Positions 45,020 through 54,109 of a stretch of DNA of 64,000 nucleotides are shown in pieces. Location of the stretch: contig OZ244980.1 of the NCBI GenBank assembly GCA_965223035.1, positions 3,596,001-3,660,000 on the forward strand. The letters run 5' to 3'. The notes below the pieces were generated by a model. It saw only the letters and a program-made list of their open reading frames with translations. It searched no databases and was not told the DNA's origin. Position 1 is the stretch's first letter; every line of letters starts with the position of its first letter. The position numbers were made by a program, and so were the translations under genes. The DNA comes from CAMDPA01 sp965223035. Its GTDB lineage: Bacteria > Pseudomonadota > Alphaproteobacteria > Rhizobiales > Hyphomicrobiaceae.

Positions 45020-45925
45020 ATGCACGACCCTGCCTCGACAACCTCCGCCGCGGCCAGACAGCAGGTCGCCGCTGCCGCCATCGACCGCATCGCCAATGAA
45101 CTGGTGGCCTGCGGATCTATCGAGATGGGTGCCCATCGACCCGACGATGCGGTGCGAATCGCCGAGCTGTTGCCGAGCGGCACGCCCGTGTTTGTCAATC
45201 ATCTGCCGCGTCATAGCCTGCGTGAGGCGTTGCGCGCGCTGCTCGCGGTCGGTCGCGCAGGCATGGAGCCGGTGCCACATCTGGCAGCCCGGCGGTTCCC
45301 CTCGCGCGCCCACGCGGTGGAGTTTCTCGCACGTGCGGTCGGCGAGGCTGGCGTCAAGAAAGTCTTGGTGATCGGTGGCGACACGGCGGCCGCCGCTGGC
45401 CCTTACGCCGATGCCGCCGCGCTGATCGAGGACGGCGTGTTTCAAGAAGCCGGTATTCGCGAGCTGGCTCTGGCCGGTTATCCAGAGGGCCATCCGCGAA
45501 TTTCCACCGACCAACTGGTCGCCGCCCTGGGCCGCAAGATCAGCATGGCCCGCGACCAAGGCATGGGCGTGTGTGTGTTGACACAATTCTCGTTCGCACC
45601 CAACCGGATCATTGAGTACTGCGGCCGACTGGCGCGCCGGCAGCCCGATGTGCCGGTCTATGTCGGGCTGGCCGGGCCGACGACGCCGGCTCGACTGTTG
45701 CGGTATGCGCAGATCTGCGGGGTCAGCGCTTCACTGCGCGCGCTCGGGGCGCAGGGGATGGGCGCCGTTCGGTTGTTCACCCATACCGATCCGACCGAGC
45801 AGTTGATAGCGGTCGCCAGCCATGCCAACGGAGGCGCCACGGATAACGTGGTTGGCACCCATCTTTTCAGCTTTGGCGGGATCGAAGAGACGGCACGCTG
45901 GATCAACCGACGCCTGGCCGGTTGA
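45020..45925 (+). CDS. Methylenetetrahydrofolate reductase-like protein
   Basis: 301 residues from the ATG at 45020. TIM-barrel of the MetF family: TPVFVNHLPRHSLREAL, VPHLAARRFPS, VLVIGGDTAAAAGPY, and the C-terminal CVLTQFSFAPNRII. The core matches MTHFR, but it is not next to methionine-synthesis genes. It follows the methyltransferase gene with a 4-bp gap. It may supply or accept methyl groups for that partner. Confidence 0.8.
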   Translation: MHDPASTTSAAARQQVAAAAIDRIANELVACGSIEMGAHRPDDAVRIAELLPSGTPVFVNHLPRHSLREALRALLAVGRAGMEPVPHLAARRFPSRAHAVEFLARAVGEAGVKKVLVIGGDTAAAAGPYADAAALIEDGVFQEAGIRELALAGYPEGHPRISTDQLVAALGRKISMARDQGMGVCVLTQFSFAPNRIIEYCGRLARRQPDVPVYVGLAGPTTPARLLRYAQICGVSASLRALGAQGMGAVRLFTHTDPTEQLIAVASHANGGATDNVVGTHLFSFGGIEETARWINRRLAG

Positions 45926-46133
45926 ACCGGTTGGCCCGTTGGCGCGACGGATCGGCCTTGACGCCCGCGTGAGCCGCAATCTCGGTATACATCACACCCT
46001 GCTTCAACCCTCCTTGACGGCAATCGTCGACGCTGACATCACGTGTACGGCAGCCCTCAGGTTGCTCCAGAGCGTGTCAGTGTTCGCCTTAGGCGGACCT
46101 GATCTCAGTGACGTGCTAACTGACGTGAATGAA

Positions 46134-46688
46134 ATGCGACCGCTTCGACTGCTGGCGATGACTGTGGTTTGCATTGGGCTTGGCGTTGCCAGTTTCATCT
46201 TGGCCAAGGGCTACTTATTGGAGCGGCCTGTCTACGAGACCGAACAGCGGCTGCTGCTCGTCAAGGATAGCCACGATCTGAAATACCTCAGTAAGGACTG
46301 GACTGTCTTTACCCCGCTCGGGTCCTGCACACGCGGCGGACGCGGTCAGATCAAATTTCGGCTGCAGTCCACGCCGATGAGCAACTTGGATTTGGGTTTT
46401 CGGGCCAAACTGACCAACCCCCGCTTCGCCAAGCAGCGCCTGTTCGTGAAGGTGAATGATCGTCAGCTCGGTCACTTGTCATTTAGCTCAAAAGGGCGGC
46501 TGCTGCTGCGCAACTTCTCGATCCCAGCCCGGTTAGCAACACATAAGACACCGCTTGAGTTGGATTTGATCATGTCTTCCTATCGCGCCGAGGGACGCCC
46601 CTCCAAGCCGATAAACAGCAATGCATTCGGGATTTGCCTGACCAGCATCGCCATCAGCTATCAACCCGCTGAGATCTACGAAAACTGA
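46134..46688 (+). CDS. Unknown protein with one N-terminal membrane anchor
   Basis: 184 residues from the ATG at 46134; the ribosome-binding site is weak, and a longer reading to 45822 has no protein-like features. One hydrophobic helix (LLAMTVVCIGLGVASFILA, residues about 6-24), then an extracytoplasmic domain of about 155 residues with mixed beta/alpha character (GQIKFRLQSTPMSNLDLGFR, RLFVKVNDRQLGHLSFS) that could be a beta-sandwich. I do not recognise the family. It is a single gene between the MetF-like gene and a family-1 repeat. Confidence 0.55.
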   Translation: MRPLRLLAMTVVCIGLGVASFILAKGYLLERPVYETEQRLLLVKDSHDLKYLSKDWTVFTPLGSCTRGGRGQIKFRLQSTPMSNLDLGFRAKLTNPRFAKQRLFVKVNDRQLGHLSFSSKGRLLLRNFSIPARLATHKTPLELDLIMSSYRAEGRPSKPINSNAFGICLTSIAISYQPAEIYEN

Positions 46689-46804
46689 GCGCTGACGCGG
46701 GGCACCGCTTATGGCAGGTTAGGGATACCGACGATGGCGTTCGTGCGATCGCGTCCGCCTGATGCAGGTCCCCATCGTCGAACCGGGCCGAAGCGGCCGT
46801 GTTA

Positions 46805-46892
46805 GAGCAACCTTCTGCCTTAAATCGGAATCGGAACGATCCCGATTTAAGGCAGAAGGTTGCTCACCACTTTAAGAGCGATCATCTTTGCG
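46805..46892 (+). repeat. Family-1 element, symmetric hairpin plus linker
   Basis: Perfect 24-bp arms (46805-46828 and 46842-46865), each beginning or ending GAGCAACCTTCTGCC, around a 13-nt loop. The following 27 bp end in GAGCGATCATCTTTG; a very similar linker follows the first hairpin of the compound copy at 63667-63804. It lies between the convergent 46134 gene and the GST gene. Confidence 0.9.
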
Positions 46893-47084
46893 TGTCTTGT
46901 GCTTGCCGTGCAGTGCGTGCCAGCTGCTGCGTATCCGTTCAGGCCTCATGCGAAGACGGCGGTCGATCATACTCTAAAACGGTCCTTTGCGACCAAGCCT
47001 CTCCCGATCCGACCACCGCCGCTGCCCGCCATGAATGGCGTGGTTCGCATGCTGTTAGATCATCAAAAATCAAGATCAGCGTAG
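46860..47084 (+). CDS. Possible small secreted peptide starting inside a repeat
   Basis: Open frame of 74 codons from a TTG directly after AGAAGG. Its first about 23 residues (LRAIIFACLVLAVQCVPAAA) look like a signal peptide, but they are encoded partly by the family-1 linker, and the ORF overlaps the GST 3' end. No homologue is recognised. Probably fortuitous; listed because of the signal-peptide look. Confidence 0.2.
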   Translation: MLTTLRAIIFACLVLAVQCVPAAAYPFRPHAKTAVDHTLKRSFATKPLPIRPPPLPAMNGVVRMLLDHQKSRSA

Positions 47085-47779
47085 TGTGGGGGTGGTGGGA
47101 AACCCGGCAGCCGATCAGCTAACAAGGCGCGAAACGACGGCCGCGACTTGATCCGTTGGTACCACGCCTTCGCGCTGGCGTGGTGATCCCAGCTGATCTC
47201 ATCCAGATAGTCGACGACCGAGATCTGAGCCGCGGCCGCAAGATCGGCAAAACTCGGCTGCTCACCGGCCAGGCGCGGCCGCTGCTCGGCGAGATGGCCG
47301 ATGTAGCTCAAATGATGGCGAAGGTTGGCCCGGATCGCGCGGATTGCGGCAGGGCTCGGCGTGGCCGCGGCTGCTGTCGCGGCTCGGCTGGCAGCTAACG
47401 TCAGCAACGGATAGACCTTCTCGGCCAGCAACGCGGAGGTCACCTCCCGATGGAATTTATGTTGGAACCAGCTGACCAACCGCCGAACCTCGGCTCGTTG
47501 CTCTCGATCACCTGGAAACAGCGTCAATGAGGCCGGCGATCCGCCGGGTTGATCGGGCTCCGCCTCGGCCAGATACTCCGCAATCGGGCCGGCACCACAC
47601 ACCACGACGCCTTCCGCCGTCTCCATCACGGGCAGCTCGCCGGCAGGATTGCGTGCAACCAACGCCGCGGGCCATTCCCAGGCGCGTTCCTCGACCATAG
47701 CGAAGGCAATATTGGCTTCCGCCAGCGCCAGGCGGATCGATCGCGACAGCGGGCACAGTCTGAAGTGCCAGAGCTCCAC
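47063..47779 (-). CDS. Glutathione S-transferase family protein
   Basis: 238 residues. N-terminal thioredoxin-like domain (about 1-78) with LCPLSRSIRLALAEANI and the glutathione-binding GELPVMETAEGVVVCGAGPI (key Glu-Leu-Pro-Val and cis-Pro). The C-terminal helical domain (about 90-225) has FADLAAAAQISVVDYL. The substrate is unknown. The last bases overlap a degenerate TTAGATCATC repeat end near 47060. Confidence 0.88.
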   Translation of the reverse strand: MELWHFRLCPLSRSIRLALAEANIAFAMVEERAWEWPAALVARNPAGELPVMETAEGVVVCGAGPIAEYLAEAEPDQPGGSPASLTLFPGDREQRAEVRRLVSWFQHKFHREVTSALLAEKVYPLLTLAASRAATAAAATPSPAAIRAIRANLRHHLSYIGHLAEQRPRLAGEQPSFADLAAAAQISVVDYLDEISWDHHASAKAWYQRIKSRPSFRALLADRLPGFPPPPHYADLDF

Positions 47780-47960
47780 GTTGCCGGCTCCCTGATTGAA
47801 CCTTTACTGCACGACGGCTGGAAAGCGGCCAATCAGATTGGCGCCCACCCCACCTTCCGGTTGCGTTGAACCCGCTGTGTGGCTATATAACGGTCAATTC
47901 CCCTTTTTTCATCAGAACGTGGGCGCCTTTACAAGACGCGTGGCGCCCGAGGAGCGCGCA

Positions 47961-48866
47961 ATGCCCGAGCGTAAACTGCTAATGCCGAAAGCAACGGCGG
48001 CCTGGCTGGTCGAAAACACGTCCCTGACCTTCGAACAGATCGCCCACTTCTGCCAGATGCATCTGCTGGAGGTGAAAGGCATCGCCGACGGCGACGTTGC
48101 GGCCGGCATCAAAGGCATGGATCCGATTTCCTCTGGTCAGCTGACCCGGGAGGAGATCCGCCGGGGCGAGGACAACCCCGGATATCACCTGCGGTTGGCG
48201 GAATCAAAAATCGTGATCCCGCAGGTCAAGTCGAAGCGGGGGCCACGCTACACGCCGGTCTCACGGCGGCACGACCGGCCCAATGCGGTGCTTTGGTTGC
48301 TGCGGAGCCATCCGGAGCTGAAGGACAGTCAAATCATGCGGCTGGTGGGGACCACCAAGCCGACCATTCAGCAAATTCGCGAACGCACGCACTGGAATTC
48401 GGCCAACCTGGTCCCGCAAGACCCGGTCACACTGGGGCTTTGTGCGCAGACCGACCTCGACGAAGAGGTCCGCAAGGCGGCCGCGCGCGCGGCAAAGGAA
48501 CGGGCTGCCATGCCGCACACCGAGCTGGCAGGTACCCTGCTGCCGGCGGAGGAAACTGCGCAGCATGCAGCTGAGCCGGCCCCGGCACCGATCGACGGCG
48601 ACTCGCCCCAAACCGTCCGACAGGCCATGGACGAGGAGGAGGCGCGGCTGTTGGCGAGCCTGCAAGAGCTCGGCAGCGCGCAGGCCGGTGACGACGCAGG
48701 CGCAGCCGACGACGACGACGACGACGAACCGCGAGAATCGGCGCCTTTCGCCGCCAGTTTTCCTGCAGCAGCGGACAACGTCGACGACACCGAGACCGCT
48801 GCGCAGGAGGTACAGGCTACAGACCAGGCCGCAGACGACGACGATCGCGGCTCGACTGAGCGTTGA
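47961..48866 (+). CDS. trcR: DUF1013/TrcR-type cell-cycle transcriptional regulator
   Basis: 301 residues from the ATG at 47961, with GAGGAG seven bases upstream. The first about 190 residues are the strongly conserved alphaproteobacterial DUF1013 block: LMPKATAAWLVENTSLTFEQ, FCQMHLLEVKGIADGDVA and IMRLVGTTKPTIQQIRERTH. DUF1013 contains an HTH-like module, and some members are annotated as TrcR. The rest is a long acidic, low-complexity tail with six consecutive Asp near 252-258, much longer than in typical members of about 220 residues. With divL it hints at a cell-cycle network. Confidence 0.85.
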   Translation: MPERKLLMPKATAAWLVENTSLTFEQIAHFCQMHLLEVKGIADGDVAAGIKGMDPISSGQLTREEIRRGEDNPGYHLRLAESKIVIPQVKSKRGPRYTPVSRRHDRPNAVLWLLRSHPELKDSQIMRLVGTTKPTIQQIRERTHWNSANLVPQDPVTLGLCAQTDLDEEVRKAAARAAKERAAMPHTELAGTLLPAEETAQHAAEPAPAPIDGDSPQTVRQAMDEEEARLLASLQELGSAQAGDDAGAADDDDDDEPRESAPFAASFPAAADNVDDTETAAQEVQATDQAADDDDRGSTER

Positions 48867-48950
48867 TGGACAGTTTGGCCGCCGATCCGTGCTACGCCGG
48901 CCGTCGCTCGCCCTCATCGCGTGCAAACGTCTGAGCGCGGTCGCAATGCT

Positions 48951-49012
48951 AAAGCAACCTGCCTTTAATCGGAATCGGCTTTGCGGTTCCGATTTAAGGC
49001 GCGATGATCTAG
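48951..49012 (+). repeat. Family-1 palindromic element
   Basis: AAAGCAACCTGCC, 17-bp stem with two mismatches around GCTTTG, and end GCGATGATCTAG; nearly identical to the 18308 copy. It lies 84 bp after the trcR stop. Confidence 0.9.
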
Positions 49013-49554
49013 TTGGGGCACACGAGGTTAGCTTGCTCGGATCAAGCAGCGATCAGCGTTAAAGGGCTCCGGGCCCCGCGCCGGATCAATCGCACAGCCC
49101 GATCAAATGCCGGTTGCCGTTCACGCCGACCGGCGCGCGATCGGCGATGGACCGCAACCGCAACGGTGAACGGCGCGCCAGATTATGTCTGGCTTAGGCG
49201 GATCCGCGATGCCGGTTCCGCCCCACGCGGCCGCCCCATAAAACGCTGTGGTCGGGGCCGGATCGGGAGCGTGATGGTCCGAGCTCACACCGAAACGCTA
49301 TAGATCATCGTTCCTGACATGTGGAACGCCGCTTTGCGCTGCCATCGGAACCCTCCCGATCGCCATTGAAAGGCAGCTTTCGTGAGGGACCTTCGATCTT
49401 TAGCCCAGCGCACGCTTTGGATGATCCTCGCATCGTTTCCATGGCAAACGATCATGCAGTAGCATGAGACAGCAGGGCTCACATTGACATTGCGGCGTTG
49501 GCACGGGCGGCGTCCGATGGGCCCCTCGTCAGGGTGAACGCCAAAGGACCGCGC
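49013..49554. other. Intergenic region upstream of tctA
   Basis: About 540 bp. No supportable gene. It contains a degenerate family-1 copy (49299-49387). Confidence 0.5.
49299..49387. repeat. Degenerate family-1 element
   Basis: Begins TATAGATCATCG and ends GAAAGGCAGCTTTCGTGAG, with short matches to the hairpin arms between. Strongly diverged from the other copies. Confidence 0.4.
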
Positions 49555-51663
49555 ATGGACGTCGACATGATTGGCATGGCCGCACAGGCCATCGGGTTGC
49601 TACTTGAACCCCAGCGGTTGGCGTTTCTGGCATTGGGCGTCGTGATCGGACTGATCTTGGGCGTGATCCCGGGTTTGGGCGGTCTGGTCGGGCTAACCCT
49701 GCTGCTCCCATTCACCTTCGACATGGACCCATATACGGCGCTGGCCTTCTTGATGGGGTTGCAGGCCGTGGTGGTGACCTCTGACACCATCCCCGCCGTG
49801 TTGTTCGGCGTTCCCGGAACCGTCGGATCGGCCGCCACCATTCTGGACGGCTATCCGATGGCCCGGCGCGGAGAGGCTGGCCGCGCGTTCGGCGCCGCCT
49901 TCACCTCCTCGGTGATCGGCGGCTTGTTCGGCGCATGTTTGCTGGCCGTCAGCATCCCGATCCTGCGTCCGGTCCTGTTGCATGTGGCGATGCCGGAGGT
50001 GCTGGCATTCGTCGTGTTTGGGTTGTCGCTGGTGGCGGTACTGAGCGGCAGCACGCCGGCCAAGGGCCTGGTCGCGGCCTGCATCGGTTTGCTGCTGTCC
50101 ACCGTGGGGGATGATCCACAGACCGGCGAATTGCGATGGACGTTCGATACCACCTACCTCTACGACGGGTTCCACGTGGTGCCGCTCGCACTGGGGTTGT
50201 TCGCGCTGCCGGAACTGGCGGACATGGCGATCGCCCGAAAATCCATCGCCGGCGACAACACCACCACAGGGTCCCACCGCAATCAGTTGCGGGGTGTGGT
50301 CGACGCATTCAAAAACCTATGGCTGGTCGCACGCTGCTCAAGCATCGGTGCCGTGCTGGGCGCCATTCCCGGGATCGGAGCCTCGGTGGTCGACTGGGTG
50401 GCCTATGGTCATGCGGTCAGATCGGAACGGGGCGCCGATCAGTCGTTCGGCAAGGGCGATGTGCGCGGTGTCGTGGCCTCGGAAAGCTCGAACAACGCCA
50501 AGGAGGGCGGCGCACTGATCCCGACCATCGCGTTTGGCGTGCCGGGCACTGCGTCGATGGCCATCCTGTTGGGTGCGTTCTTGATCCACGGCATCAACCC
50601 GGGCCCGGAGATGCTGAGCTCGCGGCTCGACATCACCTATACATTGGTGTGGAGCGTGGCGATCGCCAACATCATCGGCGCGGGGATCTGCTTCGCTTTC
50701 GCCGACCAATTGGCCAAAATCGCTTTGGTCCGCATTGGCATCCTGGCACCACTGATTATCGCCGTGACCTATATCGGCGCGTTCCAAGGCTCCAAGGACT
50801 GGGGCGACTTGTACGTCCTGTTGTCGATCGGTGTGCTGGGCTGGATCATGAAGCGCCAGCGCTGGCCGCGCCCGCCGTTGATCCTCGGCTTCGTGTTGGG
50901 CGGCATCTTTGAAAACTCGATGTTCATCTCGATCGAGCGTTACGGCCTGGACTGGCTGTTCCGGCCGGTGGTCGTCATCTTATTCGCGGTTTCGCTGTAT
51001 GGCATCTTGAGGCCGGCCCTACGCGCGCTGGTTGCCGGACTGACACAGCCGACGTCGGCGGCTGGACTTCGCGTTCAATTGAACGCGCCGACACTGGATA
51101 CGGTGTTTACGGCGCTGCTGCTTGGCCTGTTCGCGGCCGCGATTTATCATTCCTCGCCGTGGGATTTCGGAGCCAAGCTGATCCCGCAGGTGGTCGGCTG
51201 GACGGCGGTTGCCGCAACTGCGGCCCTGTTGCTGACAACTCTGCTCCTAGCACCGATGCCGATGCCAGAACCGACGGCGGCGCAATCCATTGCCCAAGGC
51301 CAAGCAGCCGGTCAGACCCGGACGTCCGGCGCGTCAAACGTCCATCTCGATATCACTGCCGATTACGGCGATCTGTCAGCCAGCACCGTCTTATGGCGCG
51401 CGTTGGTGTTTTTTGGGTGGTGCGTGCTGTTCTTGGCGGCGGCGTTCGTGATCGGCCTGCTCCCGGCCATGCTCGCCTACTTGATCGTCTATATGCGGTT
51501 TGAAGGGCGCGAGAGCTGGACCACGACGCTCGGCATCTCGCTGTTGGCTTGGGCGTTCGCCTATGGGTTGTTTCACCTCGTCCTTTACGTGCGCTGGCCG
51601 CAGGCGCTGGTCGGTGATCTCTTCCCGTTCCTGCGCTCGACCAACTGGTTCAACCTGGTTTGA
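49555..51663 (+). CDS. Tripartite tricarboxylate transporter TctA–TctB fusion
   Basis: 702 residues from the ATG at 49555, with AAAGGA about six bases upstream. Residues 1-500 are TctA (DUF112): GLGGLVGLTLLLPFTF, VLFGVPGTVGSAATILDGYP and EGGALIPTIAFGVPGT, with about eleven to twelve helices. The C-terminal about 185 residues add four hydrophobic helices after a polar linker, resembling the small TctB subunit. Tct systems need a periplasmic binding protein (TctC), which is not encoded nearby. Carboxylates are the likely substrate class. Confidence 0.88.
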   Translation: MDVDMIGMAAQAIGLLLEPQRLAFLALGVVIGLILGVIPGLGGLVGLTLLLPFTFDMDPYTALAFLMGLQAVVVTSDTIPAVLFGVPGTVGSAATILDGYPMARRGEAGRAFGAAFTSSVIGGLFGACLLAVSIPILRPVLLHVAMPEVLAFVVFGLSLVAVLSGSTPAKGLVAACIGLLLSTVGDDPQTGELRWTFDTTYLYDGFHVVPLALGLFALPELADMAIARKSIAGDNTTTGSHRNQLRGVVDAFKNLWLVARCSSIGAVLGAIPGIGASVVDWVAYGHAVRSERGADQSFGKGDVRGVVASESSNNAKEGGALIPTIAFGVPGTASMAILLGAFLIHGINPGPEMLSSRLDITYTLVWSVAIANIIGAGICFAFADQLAKIALVRIGILAPLIIAVTYIGAFQGSKDWGDLYVLLSIGVLGWIMKRQRWPRPPLILGFVLGGIFENSMFISIERYGLDWLFRPVVVILFAVSLYGILRPALRALVAGLTQPTSAAGLRVQLNAPTLDTVFTALLLGLFAAAIYHSSPWDFGAKLIPQVVGWTAVAATAALLLTTLLLAPMPMPEPTAAQSIAQGQAAGQTRTSGASNVHLDITADYGDLSASTVLWRALVFFGWCVLFLAAAFVIGLLPAMLAYLIVYMRFEGRESWTTTLGISLLAWAFAYGLFHLVLYVRWPQALVGDLFPFLRSTNWFNLV

Positions 51664-51679
51664 CGGGTTGCACACGGTA

Positions 51680-52200
51680 CCGAGAAAGGGGGCGTCGCCG
51701 GGCGCGCTCGTGCCTGTCCGCCGGGTGCGCAATCACCGCTGCCCGAGCGGGAACATCGCGGATGCGCTGGCGCGTTGACTGCGGCCGGTTCCACCGGTGA
51801 GCGCGGCCGCCGATCGCCGCGATGTTCCAGCCGACGCCGCACGCGGGCACCGTCCAGGCGCGCGGCTTAATTGATCAAACCAGCATCCGCCAGGTCGCCC
51901 GGAGCGGCATCGCCCGACGTCGCGGCGCTTGGCGCCAATGCCACCGGTCGGGACTGCTCCCGGTCTCATCTGTCGTATATGTCCCCGGTTCCAGCTTGAG
52001 GCCGGTGTCGTCGCGCCATGTCACGCGCCCCTTCGGACCGCAACGTCCAAGTTGGTCAAGTTGTCGGTGATCGCCCGCGCGATGCGTTTCGGCAATGCCG
52101 GTAAAATCCGCTCATTTGCCTCGATCAACGAGATTTTGCTATCGCGTTCGGCGCGCACCGGTTCGCTCGGCCCTTGATCTTACACCTTGCGCCAGGACTG
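51680..52200 (-). pseudogene. Possible remnant of an FAD-dependent NADH dehydrogenase
   Basis: The 612-bp gap between tctA and the nickel permease has no intact gene. On the minus strand, 52020-52187 reads ISLIEANERILPALPKRIAR followed by LDVAVRRGA, which resembles the NAD-binding part of type-II NADH dehydrogenases (VLVEAxxRxLPxFP, LGVEVRxGT). The rest is scrambled across frames with stops. The call is tentative because similarity is limited to about 35 residues. Confidence 0.35.
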
Positions 52201-52275
52201 TTTGCCCACCTGATTGAAGATCCCCTCATCACGACGATCGCGACGATGTTGCGGGTCAGACCGAGTTCATGCATC

Positions 52276-52989
52276 TCACGTTCCCCACAGCGTGCTCCCG
52301 GTTGCCATCATGACTTGGGTTCCAATTCCAACGGCCAAGGCCGCCGTCACCAAATAGACGACGGTGCGAATACTGGATGCGGATTTTTCCGCCCATCCAA
52401 GCGGCCAGGATGCGACGTAGCTCAAGGCCGCCATCCCTAAAATCGAACCGAGACCGAACAACGCCACATAGGCGAGGGCTATCCCGGGATCGCGCGACGC
52501 GGCTATTGCGAGTGCCAGCAACCCGGCCGACCCAGCCGCGCCGTGCATCACCCCCACCAGCAACGCTTTGACTGGAAACTGATGCCAATGCCGGTGATCA
52601 TGGGGATCGCTGTCATGCCGCACGCTGGCGCCGGCGTGACTGTGCGCATGCAGGTGTGGTCTACCATCACCGTGATCATGCACGTGGAAATGAACGCGGG
52701 ACTTTCGCAGGCGCCGCAGCACGTCGAGGCCCAACACGACCAACAGCACGCCGACGCTGAACTCCATGGCAGCCGCCATTTTGTCGGTGAGCACGAGGCC
52801 GAACAGGATTACCGCGCAGCACATGGCGAACAATGTTACCGTGTGCCCGAGGCCCCATACGGCACCGCGCAACACCAGCGATGTGCGATCGCCGTTGTCG
52901 GTTGCAAGTGTCCCCATGGCGGCCAAATGATCCGCTTCAAGGGCATGTGCCATGCCGATCGCGAAACCCAGCAGCAGAAACGTTTCCAT
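52276..52989 (-). CDS. Nickel/cobalt permease-like protein of the hyp cluster
   Basis: 237 residues from the ATG at 52989, with AGGGG five bases upstream; an ATG at 53004 overlaps the hypE stop. Six or so helices. The first contains HALEADHLAAM, the NiCoT/UreH-type metal signature. A His-rich cytoplasmic loop (about 98-133: HFHVHDHGDG, LHAHSHAG) lies in the middle, and a later VMHGAAGSAGLLAL repeats the helix pattern. It most likely moves nickel for hydrogenase assembly, since it directly follows hypE. Last gene of the hyp operon. Confidence 0.85.
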   Translation of the reverse strand: METFLLLGFAIGMAHALEADHLAAMGTLATDNGDRTSLVLRGAVWGLGHTVTLFAMCCAVILFGLVLTDKMAAAMEFSVGVLLVVLGLDVLRRLRKSRVHFHVHDHGDGRPHLHAHSHAGASVRHDSDPHDHRHWHQFPVKALLVGVMHGAAGSAGLLALAIAASRDPGIALAYVALFGLGSILGMAALSYVASWPLGWAEKSASSIRTVVYLVTAALAVGIGTQVMMATGSTLWGT

Positions 52990-52997
52990 GTTTGCCC

Positions 52998-54044
52998 CTA
53001 GCATATGCGTGGCAGCTGTTCGCCGACCAACATGTCGACGATGCGACCACCGCCGAAGATGGTATTCATAACCACCATGCCGGGCCGATGCCCGGTGGCT
53101 TTGCCTATGATCCTTGCGTTGCGTCCGGCCGGATGTGCACGCATGATGTCGAGAACGTCGTCGGCAAATTGGGGCGCGGCGAACAGAACCAGCGTGCCCT
53201 CATTGGCCAGATAGAGCGGGTCCAGACCAAGGATTTCGCAAACGCCCTTGACCTCGGCCCGCAGCGGCAACGAGGTCTCCTCAATCTCGATGCCGATTTG
53301 GGCGGCGGCCGCCATCTCATTCAAGGCGGACGCCAAACCACCCCGTGTCGCGTCACGCGCCGCGCGCACGCCCGAGCAACCGCTCAGCACGGCCTCCATC
53401 AGATGATTGAGGGGTTGGCAGTCGGACCGAATATCAGCCGTGATCGCCATTTCACTGCGCGCGGCCAAGATGGCAGCCCCGTGATCTCCGAGCCCACCGT
53501 TGACGATCGCGATATCCCCCACGCCGACGTTGTTTGCCGCAAGCTCGCGGCCGACGGGAATCACCCCAATCCCGCTGGTCGTGACGAACACCTGGTCGGC
53601 TGAACCGGAGCCGACCACCTTGGTGTCACCGGTAACGATGGTCACGCCGGCTGCGTCGGCCGCCGCCTGCATCGAGGCGGCAATGCGATGCAGTAAGCCG
53701 ATGTCCGTGCCCTCTTCAATGATAAACGCCGCCGACAGCCACAATGGACGGGCGCCACCGACCGCCAAATCGGTAATCGTGCCGCAAACCGCAATTTTGC
53801 CGATGTCACCACCAGGAAATTCGATGGGGTCGACCACGAAACTGTCCGTCGTGAACGCCAACTTCGCGCCGGGTGCGGCCAATTCAGATGAGACCAGCCG
53901 CGCTTGATCCTCCAGGCCTTCTGATCGGCCCAACCTGAACGCCGTCAAAAACACCTCATCGATCAGGTCGCGCATCGCCTTGCCGCCGCCGCCATGGGCA
54001 AGTGTCACGCGCCGCGCTACCGGTGGTTGGGCGATCACACTCAT
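52998..54044 (-). CDS. hypE: Hydrogenase maturation protein HypE
   Basis: 348 residues from the ATG at 54044 (GTG at 54068 would add eight). PurM-like ATP-binding fold: LAHGGGGKAMRDLI, FTTDSFVVDP, VTGDTKVVGSG, and the C-terminal PRIC whose cysteine receives the carbamoyl group and is dehydrated to the thiocyanate that gives the cyanide ligands of [NiFe] hydrogenase. The carbamoyl donor HypF exists here only as a remnant. Its start codon lies inside the 14-bp tandem array that separates it from hypD. Confidence 0.95.
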   Translation of the reverse strand: MSVIAQPPVARRVTLAHGGGGKAMRDLIDEVFLTAFRLGRSEGLEDQARLVSSELAAPGAKLAFTTDSFVVDPIEFPGGDIGKIAVCGTITDLAVGGARPLWLSAAFIIEEGTDIGLLHRIAASMQAAADAAGVTIVTGDTKVVGSGSADQVFVTTSGIGVIPVGRELAANNVGVGDIAIVNGGLGDHGAAILAARSEMAITADIRSDCQPLNHLMEAVLSGCSGVRAARDATRGGLASALNEMAAAAQIGIEIEETSLPLRAEVKGVCEILGLDPLYLANEGTLVLFAAPQFADDVLDIMRAHPAGRNARIIGKATGHRPGMVVMNTIFGGGRIVDMLVGEQLPRIC

Positions 54045-54109
54045 GCCAAGACGCTCATGCCAAACCACTCAAGCCCAGCCGCTCAAGCCAAGCCACTCAA
54101 GCCAGGACC
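54040..54109. repeat. 14-bp tandem array forming the hypD–hypE junction
   Basis: Five imperfect units of CTCAAGCCAAGCCA. The hypE start codon lies in the first unit (plus-strand numbering) and the hypD stop in the last. Confidence 0.9.

Noticed and set aside
45822..46133. Longer start for the 46134 membrane protein
   Set aside because: It would overlap the MetF-like gene and precede the membrane anchor by 104 unrelated residues.
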